DNA from: Lotus japonicus
Lineage: Eukaryota > Streptophyta > Magnoliopsida > Fabales > Fabaceae
Assembly: GCF_012489685.1 (NCBI RefSeq)
Contig: NC_080044.1
Span: forward strand, 32,543,021 to 32,607,020
Length of the DNA stretch: 64,000 bases
Direction: 5' to 3'
Part shown: positions 11,943 through 22,945 of the stretch, one piece after another
Layout: every line of letters starts with the position of its first letter
Position numbering within the stretch: the first letter of the stretch is position 1
Notes under the pieces: generated by a model
The model's input: only the letters and a program-made list of their open reading frames with translations
The model's database searches: none
Told to the model about the DNA's origin: nothing
Translations under genes and position numbers: made by a program

Positions 11943-14332
11943 ATGGATTACGGTCGAGACGGGAACGTGGTGCAAATTATCACCACCGGCGGCGGTGGCG
12001 GAGGAGGAGGAGGAGGAGGAGGGGGAGATAGCTGGCCGGGGGACCAGGCGGATTGGGCGACGGAAGACGAGTACCGGTACTGGAACGGCAACGAAGACAC
12101 GGCGCCTTCGAACGGTGACGGGAGGCAGTCGCAGTCGCGGTCGGGGAGCGAGCCGCCGAGCAAGAAGGCTCGGGGCTCGTCTGCGACGTCGTCGTCGGCG
12201 TCGCAAGAGCGGTCGAAGGCGATCGGGAAGATGTTTTTCAAGACGAAGCTGTGCTGCAAGTTCAGGGCAGGGACGTGCCCGTACGTCACCAATTGCAACT
12301 TCGCCCACAGCATCGAGGAGCTCCGCCGTCCGCCGCCGAATTGGCAGGAGATTGTGGCGGCGCATGAGGAGGAGAAGGCGGTTCTCATGTCGGAGCCTAG
12401 GGAGGAGTTTCAGATCCCCACCATCGGGTCCTATGCAGGGGACGTGTCGCAGAGGTCTTACAAGGGGCGGCACTGCAAGAAATTCTATACGGAGGAAGGG
12501 TGCCCCTATGGGGATAGCTGCACTTTTCTTCATGATGAGCAATCTAAGAACCGCGAGAGCGTCGCGATAAGTTTAGGCCCTGGTGGTTATGCTGGCGGCG
12601 GCGGTGGTGGTAGTGGTGGTGGTGCTGGTGGTGGTTCTGGTAGTGGTGCTGTTACTCCTACTGGTGCTGCTAGTGCTGCTGCTTCTTCTGCTGGGAATGG
12701 AGCTAATGTCAAGCCTTCTAATTGGAAAACCAGGATTTGTAATAAGTGGGAGATGACTGGGTATTGTCCCTTTGGCAACAAATGCCATTTTGCTCATGGT
12801 GCTACAGGTTTGATTTCTGCCTTCTCCCTTCAATTTCCCTCTTTTTGAAGCTTGTTGCTTGCTTTGTTTTTGTCAGTAACAAACTTTTTAAAACCATTTG
12901 AATACAAAATTGAGGTATTGATGTTAGATTACTTTTTGTTTATGAATCATCCATCAGTTTTTTGATTGAGTTGTGTGGCATGACAACAAGTGTCAGTTTA
13001 TTTTGGTTGATAATAAGAGGCATAATAATCTTTATGTATATATGTTTCATTAAGCATATCATCGAATCCTGTTGTTATGTTACTCTGATGTAGTTATCAA
13101 TTGCAAGTTGGCAGCTTAAGTAATCTCTGTGATGCTTCATTAAAGCATAAATGCAAACTGGACAAACGTAATTATGATGATAGATATGCAAGATTCCGTA
13201 TATTTTTTATTCTGAGCAATTAAAGATGTAACAAACTAGTCAAAATTTGCAGCAGAGGAAGAACTTTTATGTCTTGCCTATGGAAATTCGTATCATATTT
13301 TGCCAGTGTCACTTTATAATAGGTTTCCTTATTTGAGATTGTGTTACTTTTCCTGCGTACGTCTTGTACTTCAATATCTATGGCTCTTTTTTGTGATTAA
13401 AGAAGGCCTAAGCTGAATGAGGTGAAAAAAAACAACACTTTTTAAGTGGGGGGTTCCCAACATTACAGAGTAGATTACACCCTGTAGCTCTCACTGAGAT
13501 CTAATGTAGATGGGGTGGAAGAAATTAGAGTTTACCCTGATAATTTTTTTGCCAATTGCTGTGTGAACCGTGGAAGGCACATTAAAGGAAAGGAAACTTT
13601 GTTAAAAGATACACATACTGACAATCTGTCATTGGAGGTATACATTGAAATGAACCAATGCCCAGATGAGAATAAGTTGATTTAGTTAAGATCCCAAATT
13701 TTGGGTTCTGTCCGACTAAGCATCTGTTTGTGATGGCTTCCAAGACCATCACACACTTATATTTCTGAAATAAATATATTGGAGGTTTTTGAATTACGCC
13801 TGTCCTGAGGCAGGACAATGCCTTTCCGAAATCCAAAAATTCTATAAAACAATAGTATCTCTTAAGATACATTTCGTGCTAGGTCATGTAAATGATTGCA
13901 ATACCATTTCATAGTTCATCCTTTCAAAGGATTGATGCTTGGCCTTGTGCATGGAGAACATTTTCTGTGATGTAAGCTCATACATTTTAATTGGCTTAAT
14001 TTGTTAATTTGTTTCTCTCATCTAAATCTGACTTTGATATTCTGACCACAGAACTGCACAGATATGGTGGTGGGCTTATGGAGGGAGAAAGCAGAGACAC
14101 TGCATCCGCTATTGCGGCTGACACTAAACAGGGTGTGCCTTCAAAGACTCTTGCTGATAATGTGGTTGCATCAGCTACTCCTATTGCTCACTCAGATATT
14201 TATCATATTGGAGTCCCATCACAGAGGCCTTCCATTGTGCTGCAGAGGCCAGGGCAAAGAACTCTTCAGAAGTGGAAAGGTCCCGATAAAATCAGTAGAA
14301 TATACGGTGACTGGATAGATGACATCGAATGA
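11943..14332 (+). CDS. Zinc finger CCCH domain protein (C3H12/C3H56-like), two exons
   Basis: Nuclear RNA- or DNA-binding type protein of 381 residues. Exons are 11943-12807 and 14052-14332; the 1244-bp intron has a GT donor at 12808 and an AG acceptor at 14050-14051, and the split codon gives [10 protein letters not shown] without a break. It carries three CCCH fingers: C104-C112-C118-H122 (C-x7-C-x5-C-x3-H), C178-C187-C193-H197 and C266-C275-C281-H285 (both C-x8-C-x5-C-x3-H). Between fingers 2 and 3 lies a Gly/Ser/Ala-rich linker, and a poly-Gly tract follows residue 16. The C-terminus [14 protein letters not shown] is typical of the Arabidopsis C3H12/28/56 group. The start at 11943 (MDYGRDGN) fits that group; an in-frame ATG 25 codons upstream is possible. 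The reading frame is intact and probably active. The coding part is strongly G/C-rich compared with its A/T-rich surroundings. Confidence 0.9.
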
Positions 14333-16744
14333 AGTTATTAACCCTGTCTTCAGAACGAGGAAAATGAGTGATCCTCGCTTGATGTATTACCATGGAACAA
14401 AATATGCCAGGATTTCGATTCCCATCTTTAGGTAGTGTCTTGTGATTCTTATCTTCCAACCCAAGTAGCACTTTGTTCAATTCAGGGATATACCTGATCT
14501 GTGCTTTTATGTTTGGCGGAAGGGTTCACCTTTTTAATAGGTATGTTCTCTGCCGTCTGAATGTATCTGCACCTTGTATTCGCACCAGTTTTGTGTCCCC
14601 TAGTTGTTCATTAGTGAGGACTTGTTCATTAGCATTTTTTCGACTTTTCGCACAGGGAAATTAAAACTCTTTTATGATGCCATAGAATTTTAAAAGGGTC
14701 TCCTAACCTATGTGCTGTTTGGATGCATGACGTGACATGGAGAGGAATGAAATGTAACAATCGAAGGGAATAAAGTTTTCATAATTTTATTTTATCATTT
14801 ATCTAGAAACTAGATGGAATGGTATGGCTTCCCATTTACAAACCTCAGTATTTGCTGGTTTGGTTCAGTGATGAATGGATTAATTCTAATTTATTGACCG
14901 AAGTTTTAACTTAAATTTTACTTGTACTCAATCTTTTTTTTTTTGAACAGACTTGTACTCAATCTTTAATGTGATGGCAGTACATGTCAATGGTTATGGT
15001 TACCAATATCACCTACTAATGAAAGCGCTACGAATTCCTTGAAGATTTTTATAAAATTTGGATTGGCACCAAAATACCCACTTCTAAGTAGCGTTTGGTG
15101 ACGGAACAGGACAGAGCAGAACGGAACAGGACAGAACAGTATGGAACATGACAATAATATTTTGTGTATTCTGTTTGGTAACTTCAAATCATTAGAACAG
15201 AACTATAAGTTCAATTACATATATAACCTTGTCATGTTTTACCTATCATAAAAAATTGATCAAAAGTTGTATTGCCATCCTGACCTATCCACCATAAAAA
15301 GGGTAGAAACACATAAGAATTGGAATAGGAGAGAGAAATGAAACATTGATGAGTTTTTTTTATAAGCCATCATTTATTGAATGTACTACAACTCAATACA
15401 AGAAATAAGAAAAAGAAAGAAAGAAAGGAAAAAAAAAAACAAAAAACCACCCAAGTTAGAAACATCAACCAAAGACAGAAAATTAAAAATAATGAGCCCC
15501 CCTCCTAAGCCAAGACAAAAACACGAAGCCCCTATCGACATGTTGAGTAGACGTTCTAATTCAGCTGATCAACATTTCATGTTGTTTTGGCATTCTGGTT
15601 CAATGGAGTTAGCAGCTTCTGAATCTTTCAACGACTTCTTGGAGAGTGCTGATTTCTTAAGAACGTTTGATTATAAGTTCTCTAGGAATCAGAGGTTGAA
15701 CCTAGAGAATTGTTGAGTAGGACTTCCTTCTGGTGTGGTCGTAGAAGTTCTTTGTCTTCTTCTAAGTAGATTGAAGGGTTGAGATTTTGAACAATCTATC
15801 TTCTGATGACACATTTGAAAGACATTCTTCTTCATTCTTCTTATTCTCCAATCCATTCTTCAGATTAACTCTAGAATGAAGAATGAATTGTTGAAATATT
15901 TAAGATTGCTCGATATGTTGAAATATTTTGTCTCTCAATCTCTCAAGCTCTCCGAGTAGTTGATTTCGTTGACCAAATTAACTCCTTGGAGAGCTTAAGA
16001 GATTGTTTTCCATTTAATCTTCGAGAATTAAATGATGTCGAATGGGAGCTTTAGAGATATATTTTCCATTTAATTAGTATCTCTTCAATTTATCTCTCTA
16101 GTGAAGATTCTTCCTCTTGAATATCAATTCCTCTTGTTTTGACTCTATTCAGAATGCTGAGGCGGGTTCTTTGGGATTTCGCTGCTCTTGAAGCTTGTTC
16201 TTTGTATACGTGGAGTCCTTTCTCCGTGGACAATGAAAGATCTCCTATGCATGCCAAATTTCAATCTCTTCTTCTCTTGATCTGCTCCTCTCTTCTTCGA
16301 TCAACAATTTGAGTAGCTTGGTATCGATTTTGAAGTGTGTTTCTTGGCGTTGGCTCGACTTCTTTCTTCATGAGTTGATTATAGTTTTCTTCTAGTAAGT
16401 TTTTCCTTTGAGAGATTCCTGCAATCAATTCTTCAAAGAGATGATGACAACAAAGTTAACTCAAGTTTATTATCATCAAAACTTAGGGACATTAGGTCTC
16501 AACAGCTAGAATCGCACTTTATGGCTAAAATTGCCACAAATGTCATGTTACTTAGTGTCTCACATCAAACTAATGATATTTCAATTCCCTAAGGGTGGTT
16601 GTTAGTAACCGCCGGTCCGCCGCTAGTAATCCACAAAACCATCACCAATCAACCGAATTGTAGTAATGTAATAATTTGAGTATATATATTTTTTAATTTT
16701 TAAAATATAAGAATATATCAATTACTATTTTTAATTATAAACAA
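14333..16744. other. CCCH 3' region, then unassigned repeat-like sequence
   Basis: The first few hundred bases are probably the CCCH 3' UTR. Around 15085-15150 there is a small tandem of GGAACAGGACAGA-like units beside GTTTGGTGAC/GTTTGGTAAC, suggestive of a small DNA element. From about 15500 to 16515 the sequence is rich in TTCTTCTC/GAAGA runs and ends in a TATCATCAAAACTTAGGGA motif that resembles copia 3' regions. No protein gene is supportable. Confidence 0.3.
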
Positions 16745-17258
16745 GGGTCCCCTAAGACTATCTCCAATGGTTTCAACATTCAACACCCTCAACACTCCAC
16801 TTTTTCTCTTCCCAACACTCCACATCACCTTCTCTCTCCAGTTCAACACTTCATTCAACTTTTACCCACTCCAATGGTTTTTCATTCAACACCCTACCCC
16901 CTACCCCACCACTTTTATTTCATATTTTGATTTAATTTTATATTTTTCTTTTTATGATTTCATAAAATTAAAATTTACGATAAAAATTAAATTAAATAAA
17001 CTATTATCGATTTAATTTAATTTAATGTTTTTTTATTTATTTAAATTAAATTAAATTAACGTAATATTTTTTTAACGTAAATTAAATTAAAACACTTAAA
17101 AAAATATACACAATAATTTATTTTATTTTATTAACTTCAAATGGAAGAAAAGAAACTAAGCACACAATAATACATTTTATTTGCTTAACTTAAAATGCAA
17201 GACAACAAACTAAACACACAACACACAAATAACGTAATTAGTACGATACAAAGCATAT

Positions 17259-18545
17259 TTAATCATCATACATTCCAAACTTTGCCCAGATGTGCTTCAC
17301 TAGATCTGCTTGTAGTTGGTGATGGACATTTGGATCACGGAACTCGGATCTAGCACGCACATGATCCGCAAAAGCGGGTAACACCTCGGTCGAGTATGGT
17401 TGCGGTGTACTAGATCCACTTCCCTCAGCTTGCTCAAAATCGGTCCAGCGTTGAGCATATGAATCTCGTTCATCCTCAACAATCATATTATGTAATATGA
17501 TGCATGACCTCATGATGATACCCAAATCAGTTATGTCCCAGAAGCGAGCTGGTTCACGGATGATTTTAAAACGAGCTTGAAGCACTCCAAATGCACGTTC
17601 GATGTCCTTCCGACATCCCTCCTGATGTTTTGCAAAGCACTTATCGGGTTCAGTTTGAGGAAGTCTAATAGACTTGACGAAAGTTGGATAAGAAGGGTAG
17701 ATACCATCAGCTAGATAGTATGCCATATTATAGGGACGTTGGTTCACGATGAAATTCACACGTGGAGCGTTTCCCTGTTCCAATTCATCAAACACTGGTG
17801 ACCGGTCTAGAACGTTTATATCGTTCAACGTTCCCGGACATCCAAAAAAGGCATGCCAGATCCAAAGATCAGGAGATGCAACTGCTTCAAGAATATCTGT
17901 GGTGGTTCCCTTATCCCCTCTAGCAAATTGACCTTCCCATGCTTTAGGACAATTTTTCCACTCCCAGTGCATGCAGTCAATACTCCCGATCATGCCTGGG
18001 AACCCCCGCATTTCACTAACCTGTAGTATTCTTTGCAGGTCCTCTTGGGTTGGTGCTCTCATGTACTCTTGCTCATACAATCGTATGATTCCTTTACAGA
18101 ATCTACGTAAACACTCCAATGCTGTAGTCTCTCCTATTTTGATGTACTCATCGACTGCATCTGCTGACACACCATATGCTAACATTCACATTGCTGTGGT
18201 GCATTTTGCTAAGGGCGATATACCTTCTTTCTTCGCTGCATCGACTCGCTGGGTGAAGTAGCTATCACTACTTGAAAGGTCCGCAACGATTCGAAGGAAC
18301 ACATGTTTTTGCATCCGGTACCGGCGACAGAATATTCCATCGTCGTATGTAGGCTCATTGGCAAAGTAGTCGGCAATTAGCCTTTGGTTTGCCCCTGCAT
18401 GATCTCTACTGAGATGTTTTCTACCACGAGGTGCGCTAGCCTCCAATATTAGATTTCGACGCTCCCTAAAGTGGTTGAGTATATAAGTGTCTTCTCTCTT
18501 GCTTTTTTCAAGGTAAGCTTCGAGATCAAACTCTGGTGGATCCAT
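17259..18545 (-). pseudogene. PIF/Harbinger DDE transposase (HARBI1-like), one internal stop
   Basis: Endonuclease/transposase of the DDE_Tnp_4 type, about 427 codons. The first 119 residues (18186-18545, starting MDPPEFDLEAYLEKSK) contain the N-terminal part with the DGIFCRRYRMQKHVFLRIV block. A single TGA at 18188-18186 interrupts the frame, and the next 308 residues continue in the same frame with MLAYGVSADAVDEYI, so the break is a point change, not an indel. Catalytic residues are visible in the second part: D70 (GSIDCMHW), D160 (YLADGIYPSYP) and E196 (RKDIERAFGV). The TGA lies where relatives usually have an arginine, consistent with CpG decay. It could still act if read through or if supplied in trans. 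Confidence 0.9.
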
Positions 18546-18941
18546 TTTTTGTGAAATTTGAAGTAGATGGGAAGAGATACATTGAATGGTGGATCTATGA
18601 GTCCATATATATAGATAAATTGAATGGTGGACATTGACGGATTCGAAATAATATGAACTATAGTTAATTATCAGATAAGGACTAGATTCGAATTGAGTGA
18701 TGCATATTCAAACTCGGTAACCCATACATTAAAGCCACTGACAACACTGACAAATTATTAAAGTAAACAGTACAGACTTGACAAAACACTGACAAATTAT
18801 TAAAGCAAACACTACAGACTAGACAACACTGAAAAATTATTAAAGCAAACACTACAGACTTGACACCACTCGAAAAATAATAAAGCAAACACTACAGACT
18901 CGACAACACTGACAAATTATTAAAGCAAACACTACAGACAA

Positions 18942-20144
18942 TTAATTTCCAAAGAGCTCTTGGGACAACCGCTTCAACAGCTCTTTCTTGTGGTCACTAA
19001 GATGCTCCGCTTCAGTCTCCTCTTTCCTCAATCTATTAGTCTCTTGTTGCATCGCCGCCATCTGCTTCAATTGTTCAACCTCTATCTCCTTGACTTGTTT
19101 GTATGCAGCCCAATCTTTCTCCATCGCCTCCAAGGCAGTTGTTGTGCTCTTCTTTTTACCCTTTTTTTTAGCTGCATCCCTACCCATTGGACGGGGAATC
19201 GATCCTATAGAGTTTGAGCCACATGCATCACTCTCGCGAGATCTCTTAGATCCACTACTTCCTGAGCCAACACTTCCTCCTGCTTGACTACAGTAACGTG
19301 GTTGATCACGGAGAGCCTCCCATTCTGCCATCAAATTAAATTGACCCTTCTTCCCATCTGCGTATAATTCTTGCGCTTGGGTCAAAATAACATTCTCCGA
19401 CCAACCGCTTCGTTGCATACGCTTAGCGCCTTCATAAGCGCCAATCCATTTATTTATTTTCTTGCTCATATAATTATAACGGTTTCGGCATGCATTTCCA
19501 TCTCGCGGAGGATCGAATGAGCAATGCTGATTACAATACTCAGCAATTTGACCCCAAAATATTTCTCCTTTTTGGTTTCTCCCGACAACACTGTTTGTTC
19601 CATATTTAAGCCACCCACTAATTAACACCTTATTTTGATCAGTGTTCCATGTTGGTAAGTGACTTCTCCTGCTCGTAGGAGTTGAATCCTCATAATTTGG
19701 AGTGGCTTCATTACCAGCTGTCATGCCAACAAGATTCATTTGTGTTGAAAACTCGAGAAATTCAGGTGCACCATCATTAGACGGCGGTGTTGGAGATGGA
19801 TATCTGAACATAGATCCATGATGAGGATGAGGACGTTGGTTGAGATATGGATTTGGATCTTGAAAATTGTTGTGATTTTGGTAATTGGATTGATTTGGAT
19901 CTTGATAATTGTTGTGATTTTGGTAGTTGGATTGATTTGGATCTTGATAATTGTTGGAATTTTGGTAGTTGGAAATTTGATTTGGATGTTGATAAATGTT
20001 GGGATTTTGGTAGTTGGGAAACTGATTTGGATGTTGATAATTGTGGGGAATTTGGTTGTTGGGAAACTGATTTGGATGTTGATAATTGTTGGGAATTTGG
20101 TTAGAAGAATTTTGGGTGTTGAAATGGTACTTGTTGGGATCCAT
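18942..20144 (-). CDS. PIF/Harbinger accessory Myb/SANT-like protein
   Basis: Second protein of PIF/Harbinger elements, thought to bind the subterminal repeats and carry the transposase to the nucleus. Start chosen at the ATG at 20144-20142 (MDPNKYHFNTQN); an upstream in-frame ATG at 20201 adds a hydrophobic stretch and is unlikely. The N-terminal 120 residues are an Asn/Gln/Pro/Tyr-rich repeat (units such as NYQDPNQSNYQN). Then follow a Myb/SANT-like trihelix domain (PTWNTDQNKVLISGWLKYG, FWGQIAEYCNQHC, CRNRYNYMSKKINKWIGAYEGA), a basic patch AAKKKGKKK, and a C-terminal coiled coil with EVEQLKQMAAMQQETNRLRK. It lies upstream of the transposase on the same strand and is uninterrupted. Confidence 0.85.
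   Translation of the reverse strand: MDPNKYHFNTQNSSNQIPNNYQHPNQFPNNQIPHNYQHPNQFPNYQNPNIYQHPNQISNYQNSNNYQDPNQSNYQNHNNYQDPNQSNYQNHNNFQDPNPYLNQRPHPHHGSMFRYPSPTPPSNDGAPEFLEFSTQMNLVGMTAGNEATPNYEDSTPTSRRSHLPTWNTDQNKVLISGWLKYGTNSVVGRNQKGEIFWGQIAEYCNQHCSFDPPRDGNACRNRYNYMSKKINKWIGAYEGAKRMQRSGWSENVILTQAQELYADGKKGQFNLMAEWEALRDQPRYCSQAGGSVGSGSSGSKRSRESDACGSNSIGSIPRPMGRDAAKKKGKKKSTTTALEAMEKDWAAYKQVKEIEVEQLKQMAAMQQETNRLRKEETEAEHLSDHKKELLKRLSQELFGN
19855..20105. repeat. In-frame minisatellite in the Myb-like gene
   Basis: Degenerate tandem units of about 39-54 bp built on GATTTGGAT(C/G)TTGATAATTG and TTTGGTAGTTGG. They encode the Asn/Gln/Pro/Tyr repeats at the N-terminus of the PIF accessory protein. All unit lengths keep the frame. 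Confidence 0.75.
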
Positions 20145-20673
20145 TTCAAAGCAAATGGGATAGTAGAAAGATAATAAGATGAATAAGATGATGGAAAACA
20201 TGGTTTTTTTTCTGTGTCCAAATCAAACGAACCAAGTCTCTATTTATAGAGAAAAAAAATCATGAATTTTGGTAATTTTTTTATATTTTTAAAATTTTTT
20301 TTTGAATGAAATAATTGAGTTGGAAAGATTAGGATAAAAGAAAATCGCCCAGACCAATCAAATCATGACACGCGTCACTCCTCAGACCGTCTCTCTCTCT
20401 CCTCACGCGCGTGCCACGCGTCCCACCACCGGATGGGTTGGGACCTGCCTGCTGCCACGGCCTGCAGAGACGCCCCTTGTCTGCGCGTGTGTGGCACGCG
20501 CCTGGCATTCGCCAACCCGGCCTGCCACGTGTCACCGCGGGCAGGTTTCAGCTGTGTTGAAAATTTTCAACACCTCTCTCCTCCTTCCAACTTTCAACAC
20601 CCACTTTCAACACCATTAAAACCCCATTTCAACTTTCAACTACCCACTTTCAACACCATTGTGGGTAGTCTAA

Positions 20674-21259
20674 TGTGCACCAGTTGCTAAGTGGTGCAAA
20701 ATTACACCTTCCCATTTCACTGGTGATAGTAGGTCACAAATCTTAAATTAGAAAAGAAAAACCCATGGAATTGGGTTGTAGATGAACAGGAGGCTGGGGG
20801 CGAACCCCCACCACCTCATCACCCACCGCCACAGCAATCAGATTTGTAACAAAATCACCACCAACATCCACCCTAAGTCGTATCCCCAATACCCCCACCT
20901 CTTCATCACCCACCCCAAGAAACCAATCCCACCGCCAACAACAACCACAGCCATAACAAAACCACCCCCAACATTCACTCAAAAAACCAAATACAACTTT
21001 TATGCTATTGTTGATGAAGACACAATCACTGTCACCACCAAATGGTTTTTTTTGCCTTGATGCAATTCACCGATTTACCATGGGTTTTCATGATAGTGTT
21101 GAATCAATCGGGTTTTAATTCACCATAAAAATAAGGAGAACACGATGGTGAGGGTGGAGAAACTGCGCAATGAAGTAGAGGAGGGCGGAGACTGAGTCGC
21201 ACTTGACTTCCAAAGCGGAGTTTTTGGGGTGGAGGCAATGGTGAGGGAGTGGCTGCTGG
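20674..21259. other. Interior of the outer MULE-like element, left part
   Basis: Holds the inverted end and then about 500 bp with C-rich sequence (CACCACCTCATCACCCACC). No domain is recognisable, although an open frame of 92 codons starts at 20782. It could be a captured gene scrap, but I have no evidence for that. Confidence 0.3.
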
Positions 21260-22468
21260 CAGAGCCGTGTACATAAATTTTGGGCCTAAAGCGAAAATGC
21301 TGAAATGAGTTTTTTTTATGAGAATCTTAAAGAGACTTAATATACTATATACAATATCAATTTTTATATTAACTTCTACTTTTTTTTAGTTGCAAAATCA
21401 TTTATCAAGAGTTTTATAATTAAACAATTTTAACTTAGGTGGTTGTATCACGTTTTCACAGTTGTCAATATTATCTATAGGTAGTTGTTCCATCACATTT
21501 TCACAATTATCAGTATTATCTATAAGTAATTATACTATCATGTTTTCACCCATTTTTTATAGGGTTAAAAACTATAACCGTCCCTGAACTTTGAGCGAGG
21601 TTTGAAAATCGTCCCTCGCCGGAAAATTATCTGAAAACCATCCTCAGACTTTTAAAAACAAATTTGACTCGACCCTCCGGCAGCCTCAGGTCCAGCAAGC
21701 ACTGACTTGGCCGTCCACGTCAATTAATGAGGACCTGACGCGGATTTTTTTTAAATAATTAATATTTCCTAATTATTTTTCCTAATTAACCCTGAATCCC
21801 TAACCTCTTCTCTAAACCTAAATCCCTAATTTCTTTTCTTTCCATTAATTTTTTAATATATTTCCAAATCTGATTTCTTGTTGTTAAAAAAATCAAATTC
21901 TTAATCAAAATAACAAAGCTTCATCATCAGATTAGCGTAAATCACAAAACATAAAGAAATAACCTTTATCATCATGTAACACCCCGATTTCGGTAGCGTC
22001 ACTTTAGTAATAAAAAAGAAAGTAAAGCGGAAAAACGTGAATATTTTTTTTCGATTTGTTTAAATAATAAACTTAACGACTTGTCGAAGTAAAGACTCTT
22101 TAGCGAAAGATAAAACATAACTAATGTACAATATATTTACAGCCCTCGCTATAAGTAGAGAACCACGTCACGAGTAACCTCTAGTGACGGGAAGTAACCG
22201 AAAAGAGTGCCCGTGGGCAGTATGTACAAACCAAGTGAAAGGTCAAGTGTTCGCAATACAGTCCTCCAAAATGAAAGTAGGTCAGTCCAAAACGGCCTGA
22301 ATAAGACCTTCTAGTCCAACCAACTCTCTGTGATTTCCAAAAAGAAAACCACACAAAAAGCTAACGGTCGGGAACCTACCCTGCCCCAAAATACGAACAT
22401 GAAGACAAGAGCTATAACTCTACTCCTACCCTAATTCTGTCAAGAGGAGTACACCCCAGCACACACAA

Positions 22469-22945
22469 CTACATACTGGCGTGGTCATCGTCCGAATCAG
22501 AATCCAGGACGACTAGGTCAATGTCTGCAACCATCCCTCCTCTCGCTGCTGCAACAAGCTCCTGTGCTGGTCTCACGGTTCCAGAACCCGAACCAAGGTC
22601 AGCAGCAACGACAACAGTAGGTGAGCTGGAGTCCGATGGAGTCCCTCCCACAGGCTCCTCCTCCGAGGGGTCCTCATCGTCAGAAGACGACGGTGGTGGT
22701 GGTACTCCTACACCGGGTCCGCAGTGCACACCGGGTGGCAGGTTGAAGCTGACAATATAACACCTCAGAACTCCCTCCGTCAAGTGTACCAGATTGTCGA
22801 CACGATCTTCCATTATTCTCCCCGAGTAAGTCGCTCTGTGGCCAGCGGGGTCGACCACCCATGAGCCGGGGATCTCCTGATCTAGCATCTCAAACCTAGT
22901 CCCCTCCGAAGGGTGGACCATCGTGAACCAATCCGCCATGGACAT
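22469..22945 (-). CDS. LTR-encoded MSMADWF-type protein (3' LTR copy)
   Basis: Protein of 158 residues on the element's sense strand, wholly inside the LTR. Start chosen at the ATG 22945-22943, which is kept in all other copies; the frame is also open upstream to 23023, but that part is not conserved. Layout: N-terminal block MSMADWFTMVHPS; central GSWVVDPAGHRATYSGRIMED; TEGVLR; SFNLPPGVHCGPG; a Pro/Ser/acidic linker (SSSDDEDPSEEEP); and a C-terminal tail LVVLDSDSDDDHASM, which resembles a SUMO-interaction motif with an acidic extension. I do not recognise the family. Comparison with the copy at 50865 shows almost only silent change in the conserved blocks, arguing for a real protein. Role unknown. 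Confidence 0.65.
   Translation of the reverse strand: MSMADWFTMVHPSEGTRFEMLDQEIPGSWVVDPAGHRATYSGRIMEDRVDNLVHLTEGVLRCYIVSFNLPPGVHCGPGVGVPPPPSSSDDEDPSEEEPVGGTPSDSSSPTVVVAADLGSGSGTVRPAQELVAAARGGMVADIDLVVLDSDSDDDHASM

Larger units (their letters stand above)
16756..20670 (-). mobile_element. PIF/Harbinger transposon, nearly complete
   Basis: A 3.9-kb class II element flanked by the 3-bp duplication TAA (16753-16755 and 20671-20673). The ends are inverted: GACTATCTCCAATGGT on the left, and GACTACCCACAATGGT read inward from the right. Both subterminal zones repeat TTCAACACC many times (about 16770-16900 and 20560-20665), probable binding sites for the element's own proteins. It carries the two expected genes, both on the minus strand: a Myb-like protein (18942-20144) and a DDE transposase (17259-18545). 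Only one in-frame stop in the transposase is obvious. It sits 11 bp inside the end of the outer MULE-like element. Confidence 0.92.

Noticed and set aside
11922..12570. Several long Arg-, Gly- or Pro-rich open frames overlapping the CCCH gene
   Set aside because: They are shadows of the G/C-rich first exon in other frames and on the other strand; the CCCH frame has the domains and a matching second exon.
20782..21060. Captured host gene (Pack-MULE cargo) in the outer MULE-like element
   Set aside because: C-rich sequence gives an open frame, but no recognisable protein or intron structure supports capture.
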